A stretch of 14,528 nucleotides of DNA. Source: JBFKAV01 sp041621405 (GTDB lineage Bacteria; Pseudomonadota; Alphaproteobacteria; Rhodobacterales; Rhodobacteraceae). The stretch is taken from NCBI GenBank assembly GCA_041621405.1, contig JBFKAV010000091.1, forward strand, positions 1 to 14,528, given 5' to 3'. The position numbers and the translations under genes are program-made. Position 1 is the stretch's first letter. Each line of letters begins with the position of its first letter. The notes under the pieces were generated by a model. That model was not told the DNA's origin. It searched no databases and saw nothing but the letters and a program-made list of their open reading frames with translations. Below, in pieces: positions 6,088 through 14,528 of the stretch.

Positions 6088-7739
6088 AGCGCGCGGAACA
6101 CCTTCGGCAGTTCCTCCGGCAGGTCCTCGGCGATGAGTCCGGGGCCGAAGAAGAGCGCGCATTCGACATGGAGCCAGGCGGCGGTCTCGGCGGCCTGCAT
6201 CGGGGCGAAGCCGCGGGCGAGGAGGCCGGTGATGAAGCCCGCCAGCACGTCGCCCGAGCCCGCCGTGGCGAGCCAGGGGGCGGCGCGGTCGTAGTGGGCG
6301 GAGTTGATGGCGCAGCGGCCCGAGGGGTCGGCGATGACGGTGTCGGGGCCCTTGAAGAGCACCACGCATCCGGCGCGGGCGGCCGCCTCGCGGGTGGCGT
6401 CGACCTTGGAATAGGCGGGGCCCTTCGTGGCCGGGGCGGCGAGCTTCTCGGCGATGTCGGGGAAAAGGCGGGCGAACTCGCCGGCGTGGGGGGTGAGGAC
6501 GCAGTCCTCGTGAACTGCCGCGAATAGCGGTTCGTCCCCCGCGATCAGCGTCAATGCATCCGCGTCGAGCACCGTCAGGCGCTTCGCGCGGAGCGCGGTG
6601 GCCACGAGCGCGGCGGCCCGCTCGCCGGTGCCGAGCGCCGGTCCGAGGCCGAGCGCGTTGATGCGGGTGTCCTCGAGAATGCGGGTGAGCGCGTCGGCAT
6701 CGTGCACGGGCTTCAGCATGATCGCATCGAGCCGGGCGGCGTTCTCCTGGAGCGCTGCGGGCGGGCAGCCGACGGTGACGAGTCCCGACCCGATCCGGAG
6801 CGCGCCCCGTGCGGCGAGCCGGGCGGCGCCGCCCTTGCCGGGGCCGCCGGAGAGGATCAAGGCGTGGCCGTGGGAGTATTTGTGGCCATAAGGACTCTTC
6901 TGAACAGGGAAATCAGCTCTGAATGGGATCGAAGGATCGACGGGGCCGGCCATTCCAACCCATCGAAGTCTGGGTTTGAGGATGCCAGTTGTTCCCATGG
7001 AGGCCCATTTCAGATTCCAATGGAACCGGTCGAGCCCGATGTCCACAATCCTCAGCGACGCGCAAGCGCATTCTCCGTCGCCAAGGAGCAAGCCGCTCTT
7101 GGCTCTGTGGAATGTGACATTGAGGTCTACCGGTCGCGCGCTCCACCCTATGAAATCGTCCCCAGACTCGGAAACCGCGGGAACCAAGAACCTGCCGCTG
7201 TCGGAGCAGTGTCCGCTCGGAATATCTACAGACACGACTTTCCCGAGTGAGGAATTTCGAACATCGGCAAGGAAGTTCAGGAGATCGGCTTCAAGCGGGC
7301 GGGTCAGCCCGGTTCCAAAGGCCGCGTCCACGAACATCACCTCATTGCCTTGGAAGCAAAGGGCATGTTCCGCATCCCATCCGTATCGTTCGATCAGCGC
7401 AATATGGTCGCCAGTCGCTCCAAGCGCAGACCACCGCTCATAGTTCACCCGCGCATCCGGCGGCAGCCTCTCCGGGTCGCCGTAGAGGAACACCTCCACC
7501 TCCCAGCCCCACTCCTTCAGGAGCCGCGCCACCACGAACCCGTCGCCGCCGTTGTTGCCCGGGCCGCAGAGCACCACGGCGCGTTGCGAGGTCTTGGCGA
7601 GGTCGGGCCATTCCTCGAAGATCGCCTCGACGACCCCCCGGCCGGCCCGCTCCATCAGCTCGAGCCCGGTCACCTCGCCGCTCTCGATCGCGGCCTTCTC
7701 GATGGCGCGCATCTGGGCGGCGGTCAGGAGTTCGGTCAT
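6078..7739 (-). CDS. nnr: Bifunctional NAD(P)H-hydrate epimerase / ADP-dependent (S)-NAD(P)H-hydrate dehydratase
   Basis: A 553-residue metabolite-repair enzyme that restores damaged hydrated NADH/NADPH. Residues ~1-240 are the YjeF_N epimerase domain: CGPGNNGGDGFVVARLL (58-74), VDAAFGTGLTRP with the catalytic Asp region (~137-148), VDIPSG (171-176), VTFHRAKSG. Residues ~285-553 are the ribokinase-like dehydratase domain: ILSGGPGKGGAARLAARGAL, ALGLGPALGTG, VLDADALTLIAG, LTPHAGEFARLFP, and the active-site stretch ATAGSGDVLAGF. The start at 7739 (MTELLTAAQM) matches the family N-terminus; the frame extends upstream to 7949 but that part is not family-like and overlaps glnB. All expected motifs are present, so it should be active. 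Oddity: roughly residues 100-285 are encoded by DNA of about 58% GC with rare codons, whereas both flanks are about 70-74%, suggesting an internal recombinant segment. It is divergent from glnB. Confidence 0.95.
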   Translation of the reverse strand: MTELLTAAQMRAIEKAAIESGEVTGLELMERAGRGVVEAIFEEWPDLAKTSQRAVVLCGPGNNGGDGFVVARLLKEWGWEVEVFLYGDPERLPPDARVNYERWSALGATGDHIALIERYGWDAEHALCFQGNEVMFVDAAFGTGLTRPLEADLLNFLADVRNSSLGKVVSVDIPSGHCSDSGRFLVPAVSESGDDFIGWSARPVDLNVTFHRAKSGLLLGDGECACASLRIVDIGLDRFHWNLKWASMGTTGILKPRLRWVGMAGPVDPSIPFRADFPVQKSPYGHKYSHGHALILSGGPGKGGAARLAARGALRIGSGLVTVGCPPAALQENAARLDAIMLKPVHDADALTRILEDTRINALGLGPALGTGERAAALVATALRAKRLTVLDADALTLIAGDEPLFAAVHEDCVLTPHAGEFARLFPDIAEKLAAPATKGPAYSKVDATREAAARAGCVVLFKGPDTVIADPSGRCAINSAHYDRAAPWLATAGSGDVLAGFITGLLARGFAPMQAAETAAWLHVECALFFGPGLIAEDLPEELPKVFRALGL

Positions 7740-7914
7740 CGCGTCGGCGCCTCGCGTTCGCAAACCGCCCGCCAGCCGGGCAACTTGCACAAAAAACAGG
7801 CGGCGCCTTCCGAATCCGCCGGGCCACCTCGGGAGCCCGAGCCTAGCGAATTGTCCCTCCCGGGGGAAAGTGGTCTGACGGCCCGCGAAGCGGAGACAGG
7901 AGGACCCGGGCGCC

Positions 7915-8253
7915 ATGAAGAAGATCGAAGCGATCATCAAGCCCTTCAAGCTCGACGAGGTGAAGGAGGCGCTCCAGGAGGCAGGGGTTCAGGGCCTCAG
8001 CGTCATCGAGGTGAAGGGCTTCGGCCGCCAGAAAGGCCATACCGAGCTCTACCGCGGCGCCGAATACGTGGTCGACTTCCTGCCCAAGGTGAAGATCGAG
8101 GTCGTGCTGCCGGACGCCCAGGTCGAGGCCGCCATCGAGGCGATCATCGGCGCGGCCAAGACCGACAAGATCGGCGACGGCAAGATCTTCGTCTCCGACG
8201 TCGGACAGGCCATTCGCATCCGCACCGGCGAGACCGGCGAGGACGCGCTCTGA
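7915..8253 (+). CDS. glnB: Nitrogen regulatory protein PII
   Basis: A 112-residue PII signal-transduction protein, the normal family length. It senses 2-oxoglutarate and ATP/ADP, and its uridylylation state controls glutamine synthetase adenylylation and NtrB/NtrC. The N-terminus MKKIEAIIKPFKLDEVKEAL, the T-loop with Tyr51 in ELYRGAEYVVDFLPK (the uridylylation site), and the C-terminal signature GDGKIFVSDV are all present. GlnB rather than GlnK is favoured because it sits directly upstream of glnA with only 59 bases between, as in many alphaproteobacteria, and no amtB is nearby. AGGAGG at 7898-7903 precedes the ATG by 11 bases. The 175-base gap to the divergent nnr gene must carry the promoter(s); I found no convincing NtrC or sigma-54 site there. 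Confidence 0.96.
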   Translation: MKKIEAIIKPFKLDEVKEALQEAGVQGLSVIEVKGFGRQKGHTELYRGAEYVVDFLPKVKIEVVLPDAQVEAAIEAIIGAAKTDKIGDGKIFVSDVGQAIRIRTGETGEDAL

Positions 8254-8261
8254 CAGGATTG

Positions 8262-8276
8262 CCGGGCCCTGCCCGG
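8262..8276 (+). terminator. Small hairpin between glnB and glnA
   Basis: CCGGGC (8262-8267), loop CCT, GCCCGG (8271-8276): a perfect 6-bp GC stem nine bases after the glnB stop, with no T-run. It may partly terminate or stabilise the glnB message so that glnB and glnA are made in different amounts. No separate glnA promoter is obvious in the 59-base gap. Confidence 0.4.
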
Positions 8277-8312
8277 ATCGAAACGCTCAAATACTCACGA
8301 AGGGACGAAGGC

Positions 8313-9719
<1,407 letters not shown>

Positions 9720-9741
9720 CGGGCAGTTGAAGGACGGGACA

Positions 9742-9765
9742 GGGGCGCCCCACGGTGCCCCTTTT
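9742..9765 (+). terminator. Intrinsic terminator of glnA, also abutting the convergent ChaC-like gene
   Basis: GGGGCGCC (9742-9749), loop CCAC, GGTGCCCC (9754-9761): an 8-bp stem with one G-T pair, followed by TTTT at 9762-9765. It lies 22 bases after the glnA stop. The T-run touches the stop codon of the minus-strand ChaC-like gene (9767-9765), so the same stem is the first thing downstream of that gene as well. Confidence 0.8.
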
Positions 9766-10487
9766 CATTCCGGCGAAACTACCGGCGACGGACTGGCGGC
9801 GAGGCGTTTGGCGACAAGGCTCTCGATCCGTCGGAGATAGCCGTCGCCGAGCCCGTGCCGGTCGAGCTCGTCCGTTGTGTTCATCAAATATTCGGCCATC
9901 GACCCCCAGGGGCCGGCGGCCGTGGCGAGCACCTCGGCGAGCGCGGCGTCCGTCAAGGGCGGCACGTAACCGCCCGAGCGCCGGTCGATCGCGAAGGTGA
10001 TCGCCGCGATGGGGCCTGCGGCGGTCGTCACGCGCACCCAGCGGGCGGGGAAGGGATGCGGAATCAACCGCACCTCGCGCTGCATCAGCCGCATCAGGTT
10101 CGCCGGCTCCTTTCCCTCCGGCAGGCGGAAGGCGACGCCGTTGCAGCTTCCGCCTCGGTCGAGCGCCAGCATCAGGCCGGGGCGGCCGGGGATGCCGCGG
10201 AACCAGAGATCCCAGCCGAGGCAGAAGGCCCGGCGCCACCCGGCGAGGTGGGCGGTCCGGCGCTCGACGAACTCGAAGTCGGGATTCCAGATCAGCGATC
10301 CGTAGGCGAAGATCCAGAGCGGCCGGCCCTCCGACCAGGCTTCGAGGAGCCGGTCGGCCATCTCGGCATGGTCATCCTCGACCGCCGGCCGCCGGCCCTC
10401 GGGCGGCGGCGCCGGCGGCTGGCCGGCGGGCGGCAGTGGCACACGGGCGACGAGCTCCGGCGTAAGGCGCACCCGATCCGGACACAT
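9765..10487 (-). CDS. ChaC-like gamma-glutamylcyclotransferase (probable glutathione-degrading)
   Basis: A 240-residue protein of the ChaC/GGCT fold. Family members release 5-oxoproline from gamma-glutamyl peptides; the ChaC branch cleaves glutathione to Cys-Gly. WIFAYGSLIWNPDF (58-71) is the substrate-binding YGSLIW loop. It is followed by HLAGWRRAFCLG and GVAFRLPEG, and Glu138 in LMQREVRLI is the likely catalytic acid by its position in the fold. The C-terminal part (GPWGSMAEYLMNT, LGDGYLRRI) also matches ChaC proteins. Residues 18-34 are proline-rich and probably disordered. GGAGG about 7 bases before the ATG at 10487 supports the start. It converges with glnA and shares the terminator region. 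ChaC itself was named from an E. coli cation-transport locus; nothing here supports a transport role. Confidence 0.9.
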   Translation of the reverse strand: MCPDRVRLTPELVARVPLPPAGQPPAPPPEGRRPAVEDDHAEMADRLLEAWSEGRPLWIFAYGSLIWNPDFEFVERRTAHLAGWRRAFCLGWDLWFRGIPGRPGLMLALDRGGSCNGVAFRLPEGKEPANLMRLMQREVRLIPHPFPARWVRVTTAAGPIAAITFAIDRRSGGYVPPLTDAALAEVLATAAGPWGSMAEYLMNTTDELDRHGLGDGYLRRIESLVAKRLAASPSPVVSPE

Positions 10488-10560
10488 GGCATCCTCCGCC
10501 GTAGCCTCAGCCGCGCGAGACTATCAGCGCGCCGCAAGGAGTCGAGCCGCTATGCGCTCG

Positions 10561-10587
10561 GAGACCGCGGCCCGCGGCCTGGGTCTC
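10561..10587 (-). terminator. Candidate terminator of the UDP-glucose dehydrogenase gene
   Basis: GAGACC (10561-10566) and GGTCTC (10582-10587) pair. Inside them two GGCC elements can pair around a short GC loop, giving an interrupted hairpin 39 bases beyond the stop of the minus-strand dehydrogenase gene. No T-run is present. Confidence 0.4.
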
Positions 10588-10626
10588 GATCCTCCACCAG
10601 GTCGGTAGCGTTGCCCGTGGCGCGGC

Positions 10627-11934
10627 TCAGCCGCGCCCGACCCCGGCATAGGCCGAGAACCCGGCGGCGCGGACATCCTCGGGCGGGTAGATGTTGCGCA
10701 AGTCCGCCATCCTCGGCACGGCCATGGACTTGGCCAGCCGGGCCAGGTCGAGGGCGCGGAACTCGTTCCATTCGGTGAGGAGCACCAGCGCCTCGGCGCC
10801 CGCGGCCGCCGCGTAGGGGTCGGTCATCCATTCCACGCCGGGAAGCAGCGCCTCGCCCTCCCGGCGGCCTTGCGGGTCGACCACGCGGACGCGCGCGCCG
10901 CCGCCGACCAGCGCCGGAACGATCGTCAGCGAGGAGGCCTCGCGCATGTCGTCGGTGTTGGGCTTGAAGGTCACGCCCAGCACCGCCAGCGTCTTGCGGT
11001 TCACCGAGCCGTCGCAGAGGTCGAGGATCTTCTCCACCATCCGCCGCTTGACCGCCTCGTTGACCAAGATGACGGACTCGACGATCTGCATCGGCAGGCC
11101 CACGTCCTGGCCGATCCTGGCGAGGGCGCGGGTGTCCTTGGGAAAGCACGAACCGCCGTAGCCGGGGCCGGCATGCAGGAACTTGTTGCCGATCCGGCCG
11201 TCGAGGCCCATGCCCCTCGCCACGTCCTTGATGTCGGCCCCCACCCGCTCGCAGAGCGCAGCGACCTCGTTGACGAAGGTGATCTTCGTGGCGAGGAAGG
11301 CATTGGCCGCATACTTGATCATCTCAGCGGATTCGAGGCCGGTGAAGACGATGGGAAAATCGCGCAGGTAGAGCGGTCGGTAGACCTCGGTCATCACTGC
11401 CCGGGCGCGTTCGGTGTCGACTCCGATCACCACCCGGTCGGGACGCATGAAATCGCCGATCGCCGCGCCCTCGCGCAGGAATTCGGGGTTTGAGGCCACG
11501 TCGAAATCCGCCTTGGGGTTGGCGGCGCGGATCGCCTCGGCGACCTTGCGGTTTGTGCCGACGGGCACCGTCGACTTGGTCACGACCACCGTGTAGCCGG
11601 AGAGCGCGCCGGCGATCTCCCGTGCGGCCTCCATCACGTAGCTGAGATCGGCGTGGCCGTCGCCCCGGCGGGTCGGTGTGCCGACGGCGATGAACACCGC
11701 CTCGGCCCCCGCCACGGCGGAGGCAAGCTCGCCGGTGAAAGCGATCCGCCCGTTGGCGGCGTTCTTCGCCAGGAGCGCCTCGAGGCCGGGCTCGTAGATC
11801 GGCACCTTGCCGCCGACGAGCAAGGCGAGCTTGCGTGGATCGCGGTCGACGCAGGTCACCTCGTGGCCGAAATCCGAAAGGCAGATGCCGGATACCAGCC
11901 CGACATATCCCGTACCGATCACCGCGATGCGCAT
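10627..11934 (-). CDS. ugd: UDP-glucose 6-dehydrogenase
   Basis: A 435-residue NAD-dependent enzyme oxidising UDP-glucose to UDP-glucuronate, a precursor for acidic exopolysaccharide, capsule or lipid modification. The N-terminal Rossmann fold begins MRIAVIGTGYVGLVS; AVGTPT, KSTVPVGT and SNPEFLREG follow. The central helix has EMIKYAANAFLATKITFVNE with the family Lys/Asn residues. The catalytic Cys263 lies in GYGGSCFPKD, and the C-terminal UDP-binding domain carries LGVTFKPNTDDMREA. The length and all catalytic motifs are normal. The start at 11934 is chosen as family-like; a GTG 18 bases upstream is in frame but less likely. UDP-N-acetylmannosamine dehydrogenase relatives exist, but the motif wording fits Ugd best. 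No polysaccharide cluster is visible around it, so the end product is unknown. It is divergent from the EamA transporter with 159 bases between. Confidence 0.95.
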   Translation of the reverse strand: MRIAVIGTGYVGLVSGICLSDFGHEVTCVDRDPRKLALLVGGKVPIYEPGLEALLAKNAANGRIAFTGELASAVAGAEAVFIAVGTPTRRGDGHADLSYVMEAAREIAGALSGYTVVVTKSTVPVGTNRKVAEAIRAANPKADFDVASNPEFLREGAAIGDFMRPDRVVIGVDTERARAVMTEVYRPLYLRDFPIVFTGLESAEMIKYAANAFLATKITFVNEVAALCERVGADIKDVARGMGLDGRIGNKFLHAGPGYGGSCFPKDTRALARIGQDVGLPMQIVESVILVNEAVKRRMVEKILDLCDGSVNRKTLAVLGVTFKPNTDDMREASSLTIVPALVGGGARVRVVDPQGRREGEALLPGVEWMTDPYAAAAGAEALVLLTEWNEFRALDLARLAKSMAVPRMADLRNIYPPEDVRAAGFSAYAGVGRG

Positions 11935-11967
11935 GCCTCTCGCCTTCCTCACTCGTCCGCTTCCGCC

Positions 11968-11996
11968 CGGCTATCGGCATGCTCTGGCGGTGTCAA
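11968..11996 (-). promoter_or_regulatory. Candidate sigma-70-type promoter of ugd
   Basis: A perfect TTGACA lies on the minus strand at 11996-11991. A weak -10 (GATAGC or TAGCCG, about 15-17 bases downstream, near 11976-11968) follows, leaving roughly 30 bases to the ATG at 11934. The -35 match is good and the -10 poor. Confidence 0.35.
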
Positions 11997-12093
11997 CGTG
12001 GCCGGGCCTGGGCGGAAAGGCCGGATCGGTCGCGGCGCAGAAAAGGGCAGGACTCGGGTCGCCCATCGGGCACGCCTCGGCTAGTCAGAAGCC

Positions 12094-13011
12094 ATGACCC
12101 AGCAGAAGTCGCTCACGCCCCGCGCCACCGCCGAACTCGCCCTGCTCGCCTGCGTCTGGGGCGGCTCGTTCCTGGCCATCCGGACGGCGCTCGACGAGAT
12201 CCCGGTGCTGACTTCGGTCGCCTGGCGCGTGGCGCCGGCGGCGCTGGTCCTCTGGCTCTGGGTGCTCGGCCGCGGGATCCCGGTCCCGCGCGGCGTCGGC
12301 ATCTGGGGCGCATTCCTGATGATGGGCGTTCTCAACAACGTCCTGCCGTTCACGCTGATGGCCTGGGCACAGCTTCACATCGAAACCGGGCTGACCTCGA
12401 TCCTCAACGCAACGACGGCGATCCTCGCCACCGCCCTCGCCGCGGCGGCCTTCGCCGACGAACGCCTTTCGGCGCGGAAGGCCGCCGGGATCGGCCTTGG
12501 CTTCGCCGGCGTCGTCGCGGCGATCGGGCCCGAGGCGCTTGCCGGCCTCGACCTGCGCTCGCTCGCCCAACTCGCGGTCCTGGGCGGCGCACTCTGCTAC
12601 GCGATCGCGTCGCTCTGGGCGCGCGCGAGGCTCGGCGGCGTGGCGCCCGAAGCGGCAGCGGCTGGGATGCTCACCGGCGCGTCGCTGGTGCTGGTGCCGC
12701 TGTCGCTGGCAATCGACGGCGCGCCCGAGCTCTCGCTTTCGCCGGCGACCTGGGCCGGCATCGGCTACTATGCGCTGGTCTCAACCGCGTTTGCCTACCT
12801 GCTCTACTACCGCATCCTCGCGACCGCGGGCTCGGCCAACGTTTCCTTCGTGGCGCTGATGATCCCGCCCATCGCGATCGCTTTCGGGGCGCTGGTACGC
12901 GGCGAGGCGCTGGCGCCGCAGGCCTTCCTCGGCCTTGCGCTGCTCGCGCTCGGGCTCATGCTGCTCGATGGGCGGATCCTGCGGCTTTTCCGCCGCCCTA
13001 GCGCGACTTGA
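12094..13011 (+). CDS. EamA-family (DMT superfamily) transporter
   Basis: A 305-residue inner-membrane protein with about ten hydrophobic segments arranged as two EamA repeats of five. The first repeat starts ELALLACVWGGSFLAIRTAL and includes LNNVLPFTLMAWAQLHIETG and LTSILNATTAILATALAAAA. The second starts near AQLAVLGGALCYAIASLWA, with YYALVSTAFAYLLYYRIL and VSFVALMIPPIAIAFGALV. Members export metabolites such as amino acids, purines or drugs; the substrate cannot be read from sequence and no linked enzyme suggests one. The start at 12094 has only a weak Shine-Dalgarno-like sequence; the N-terminus is family-like. The C-terminal coding end overlaps the converging DUF853 gene by 14 bases. GC and codon use match the chromosomal background. 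Confidence 0.9.
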   Translation: MTQQKSLTPRATAELALLACVWGGSFLAIRTALDEIPVLTSVAWRVAPAALVLWLWVLGRGIPVPRGVGIWGAFLMMGVLNNVLPFTLMAWAQLHIETGLTSILNATTAILATALAAAAFADERLSARKAAGIGLGFAGVVAAIGPEALAGLDLRSLAQLAVLGGALCYAIASLWARARLGGVAPEAAAAGMLTGASLVLVPLSLAIDGAPELSLSPATWAGIGYYALVSTAFAYLLYYRILATAGSANVSFVALMIPPIAIAFGALVRGEALAPQAFLGLALLALGLMLLDGRILRLFRRPSAT

Positions 13012-13017
13012 AAAGCC
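12983..13017. repeat. Inverted repeat across the overlapping 3' ends of two convergent genes
   Basis: GGCTTTTC (12983-12990) and GAAAAGCC (13010-13017) are perfect 8-bp inverted copies separated by 19 bases. Both stop codons (TAG at 13000-12998 on the minus strand, TGA at 13009-13011 on the plus strand) lie within or at the edge of the dyad. It may act as a bidirectional terminator built into coding sequence; the large loop makes this uncertain. Confidence 0.4.
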
Positions 13018-14524
13018 CGCCGAGGATGCCGCGCACGATGCGCCGCCCGGTGGTGCCGGTCAGTTCCTTCATCACGTTCTTGGCCAGCGCCTCGCCGAAG
13101 CCCTGCTCCGACTTCGTCGAACGCGAGCCGCGGGAGGTGCCGCCGTCGTAGCGCCGCGCATTCTGGAACTCGCGCTCCGCTTCGGCCGTCGCCGCCTCCT
13201 CTGCCGCCTCGGCCGCCTTCGCCGCCGCCTCGGCGCGCGCCTTCAGCAACTCGAAGGCGCTCTCGCGGTCGAGCGCGCGCTCGTATTTCCCCGTCACCGG
13301 CGAGGCCGCGATGACGGCGCGGCGTTCCTCCGGCGTGATCGGACCGAGCTGGGAGGACGGCGGGCGGATCAGCGTGCGCTCAACCACGCCCGGCGCGCCC
13401 TTGGCCTCGAGGAACGAGGTCACCGCCTCGCCCACGCCGACCTCCTTGATCGCGTCCTCGGTGGAGAAGTTCGGGTTCGGCCGGTAGGTGTCGGCGGCGC
13501 GGCGGAGGTCCTGCTGGTCCTTCGCGGTGAAGGCGCGAAGCGCATGCTGCACACGGTTGCCGAGCTGGCCGAGTATGTCGTCGGGCACGTCGGCCGGGTT
13601 CTGAGTGATGAAGAACACGCCGACGCCCTTGGAGCGGATGAGCCGCGCCACCTGCTCCACCTTGTCGACGAGCGCCTTCGGCGCATCGTCGAAGAGAAGA
13701 TGCGCCTCGTCGAAGAAGAAGACGAGGCGGGGCTTGTCGGGATCGCCGACCTCGGGCAGTTCCTCGAAGAGCTCGGACAGGAGCCAGAGCAGGAAGGTGG
13801 CGTAGAGCCGCGGGCTCGCCATCAGCTTGTCGGCGGCGATGATGCTGACCCGTCCCCGCCCCGAGGCGTCGACCGACATCATGTCGCGGAGCTCGAGCGC
13901 GGGCTCGCCGAAGAACTGCGCGGCGCCCTGGTTCTCGAGCACCAGGAGCCGGCGCTGGATCGTGCCGATCGAGGAGGCGGCGACGTTGCCGTAGCGCAGG
14001 GTCAGCGCGTCCGCATTCTCGCCGACCCAGACGAGGAGCGCCTGGAGGTCCTTCAGGTCGAGCAGCGGCAGCCCTTCCTCGTCGGCGACCCGGAAGGCCA
14101 CGTTGAGCACACCCTCCTGCGCCTCGGAGAGCTCCAGGAGCCGCGACAGCAAAAGCGGCCCCATCTCGGCCACGGTGGTACGGACCGGGTGGCCCTGCTC
14201 GCCGAAGAGGTCCCAGAACGTGGCGGGGACGGCGGCGTAGGTGAGATCGAGCCCGATCGTCGCCGCGCGCTTGAGGAAGGCGTCATGCAGCTTGTGGGCC
14301 TCGGAGCCGGCCTTGGCCAGGCCGGAGAGGTCGCCCTTCACATCCGAAAGGATCACCGGCACGCCGGCCGCCGAGAAGCCCTCGGCGAGGATCTGCAACG
14401 TTACCGTCTTGCCGGTGCCGGTGGCGCCGGCAACGAGCCCGTGGCGGTTGCCGTACTTCAGGAGGAGGTGCTGCGGAAGCGCGTAATCTTCTCCGCCGCC
14501 GCCCACGAATATCCGGTCGTCCAT
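12998..14524 (-). CDS. DUF853 / HerA-like P-loop ATPase (YjgR family)
   Basis: A 508-residue cytoplasmic ATPase of the DUF853/YjgR family, related to HerA-FtsK-type translocases. Walker A is GATGTGKT at 33-40, preceded by KYGNRHGLVA. Walker B is RLVFFFDEAHLLF with Asp272-Glu273. Sensor-like FFITQNPADVPDDILGQLGN and HALRAFT follow. The region around LSDVKGDLSGLA (59-70) is also typical. Residues ~425-465 are Ala/Glu-rich and probably coiled coil, followed by a basic C-terminal tail (RRIVRGILGGLFKSR). The cellular role of this family is not known; DNA translocation is inferred from fold. No NurA nuclease or SIR2 partner is adjacent, so there is no sign here of a HerA-type defence operon. The ATG at 14524 lies only 4 bases from the window edge, so the promoter is not visible. 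It overlaps the convergent EamA gene by 14 bases. Confidence 0.93.
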   Translation of the reverse strand: MDDRIFVGGGGEDYALPQHLLLKYGNRHGLVAGATGTGKTVTLQILAEGFSAAGVPVILSDVKGDLSGLAKAGSEAHKLHDAFLKRAATIGLDLTYAAVPATFWDLFGEQGHPVRTTVAEMGPLLLSRLLELSEAQEGVLNVAFRVADEEGLPLLDLKDLQALLVWVGENADALTLRYGNVAASSIGTIQRRLLVLENQGAAQFFGEPALELRDMMSVDASGRGRVSIIAADKLMASPRLYATFLLWLLSELFEELPEVGDPDKPRLVFFFDEAHLLFDDAPKALVDKVEQVARLIRSKGVGVFFITQNPADVPDDILGQLGNRVQHALRAFTAKDQQDLRRAADTYRPNPNFSTEDAIKEVGVGEAVTSFLEAKGAPGVVERTLIRPPSSQLGPITPEERRAVIAASPVTGKYERALDRESAFELLKARAEAAAKAAEAAEEAATAEAEREFQNARRYDGGTSRGSRSTKSEQGFGEALAKNVMKELTGTTGRRIVRGILGGLFKSR

Positions 14525-14528
14525 TGAA

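Noticed and set aside
7740..7914. NtrC or sigma-54 sites upstream of glnB
   Set aside because: Only a TTGCAC half-site is seen; no paired GCAC-N-GTGC dyad and no GG-N10-GC promoter with the right flanks.
7740..7949. An N-terminal extension of nnr to 7949
   Set aside because: It would overlap the glnB start and add non-family sequence. The ATG at 7739 gives the expected N-terminus.
7350..8312. An upstream extension of the glnA frame back to 7350
   Set aside because: It runs through nnr on the other strand and through glnB in another frame. Family alignment and a Shine-Dalgarno place the glnA start at 8313.
10870..11493. A 207-codon plus-strand frame opposite ugd
   Set aside because: Shadow of a fully conserved enzyme on the other strand.
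11835..13001. A 388-codon Arg-rich plus-strand frame overlapping the EamA gene in another phase
   Set aside because: Its low-complexity Arg/Gly/Ala composition is typical of a high-GC shadow; the EamA frame has ten membrane segments.
12998..14524. HerA-like ATPase as part of an anti-phage system
   Set aside because: The sequence is of the DUF853/YjgR type and no nuclease, SIR2 or other defence partner is next to it.
12935..14527. A 530-codon plus-strand frame opposite the DUF853 ATPase
   Set aside because: It is antisense to a protein with intact Walker A and B motifs.

Overview
The window is high-GC DNA with a gene set, gene order and protein sequences typical of an alphaproteobacterium, most likely Rhodobacterales or a close relative. 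The clues are a Hint-domain protein of the kind abundant in that group, a trigger factor with a His-rich insert, a glnB-glnA operon and a fused NAD(P)HX epimerase/dehydratase. Taxonomy is inferred from protein style only; no search was run.

Layout. 1-338: 3' end of trpE (anthranilate synthase component I), running off the left edge. 339-3296: a stretch of visibly lower GC. It holds a membrane-anchored winged-helix/TPR regulator (minus strand) and, divergently, a small secreted protein of unknown function. Helically spaced direct repeats lie between the two genes. A roughly 600-base tail follows with a strong hairpin and a possible gene remnant. 3299-4805: tRNA-Leu(UAG) followed by tig (trigger factor) on the minus strand, closed by a clear hairpin terminator. 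5034-6074: orphan Hint-domain protein on the plus strand. 6078-7739: bifunctional NAD(P)HX repair enzyme on the minus strand. 7915-9719: glnB-glnA nitrogen-assimilation operon on the plus strand. 9765-10487: ChaC-like gamma-glutamylcyclotransferase (minus). 10627-11934: UDP-glucose 6-dehydrogenase (minus). 12094-13011: EamA/DMT transporter (plus). 12998-14524: DUF853/HerA-like P-loop ATPase (minus), complete at its start codon.

Most of the window is ordinary chromosomal housekeeping: translation and protein folding (tRNA-Leu, tig), nitrogen control (PII and glutamine synthetase), metabolite repair, glutathione turnover and sugar-nucleotide synthesis. The genes are packed tail to tail. At three convergent junctions a DNA dyad sits at or across the stop codons.

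The most notable observation is inside the NAD(P)HX repair gene. About 560 internal bases (roughly residues 100-285) have much lower GC and relaxed codon use, including AGA, ATA, TCA and GTA, while both flanks are typical of the host and the frame is intact. This looks like a mosaic made by recombination. The second is the two-gene regulator/secreted-protein module between trpE and tig with its putative operator repeats. I found no CRISPR array, transposase, integrase or phage gene, and no recognisable complete new defence system.
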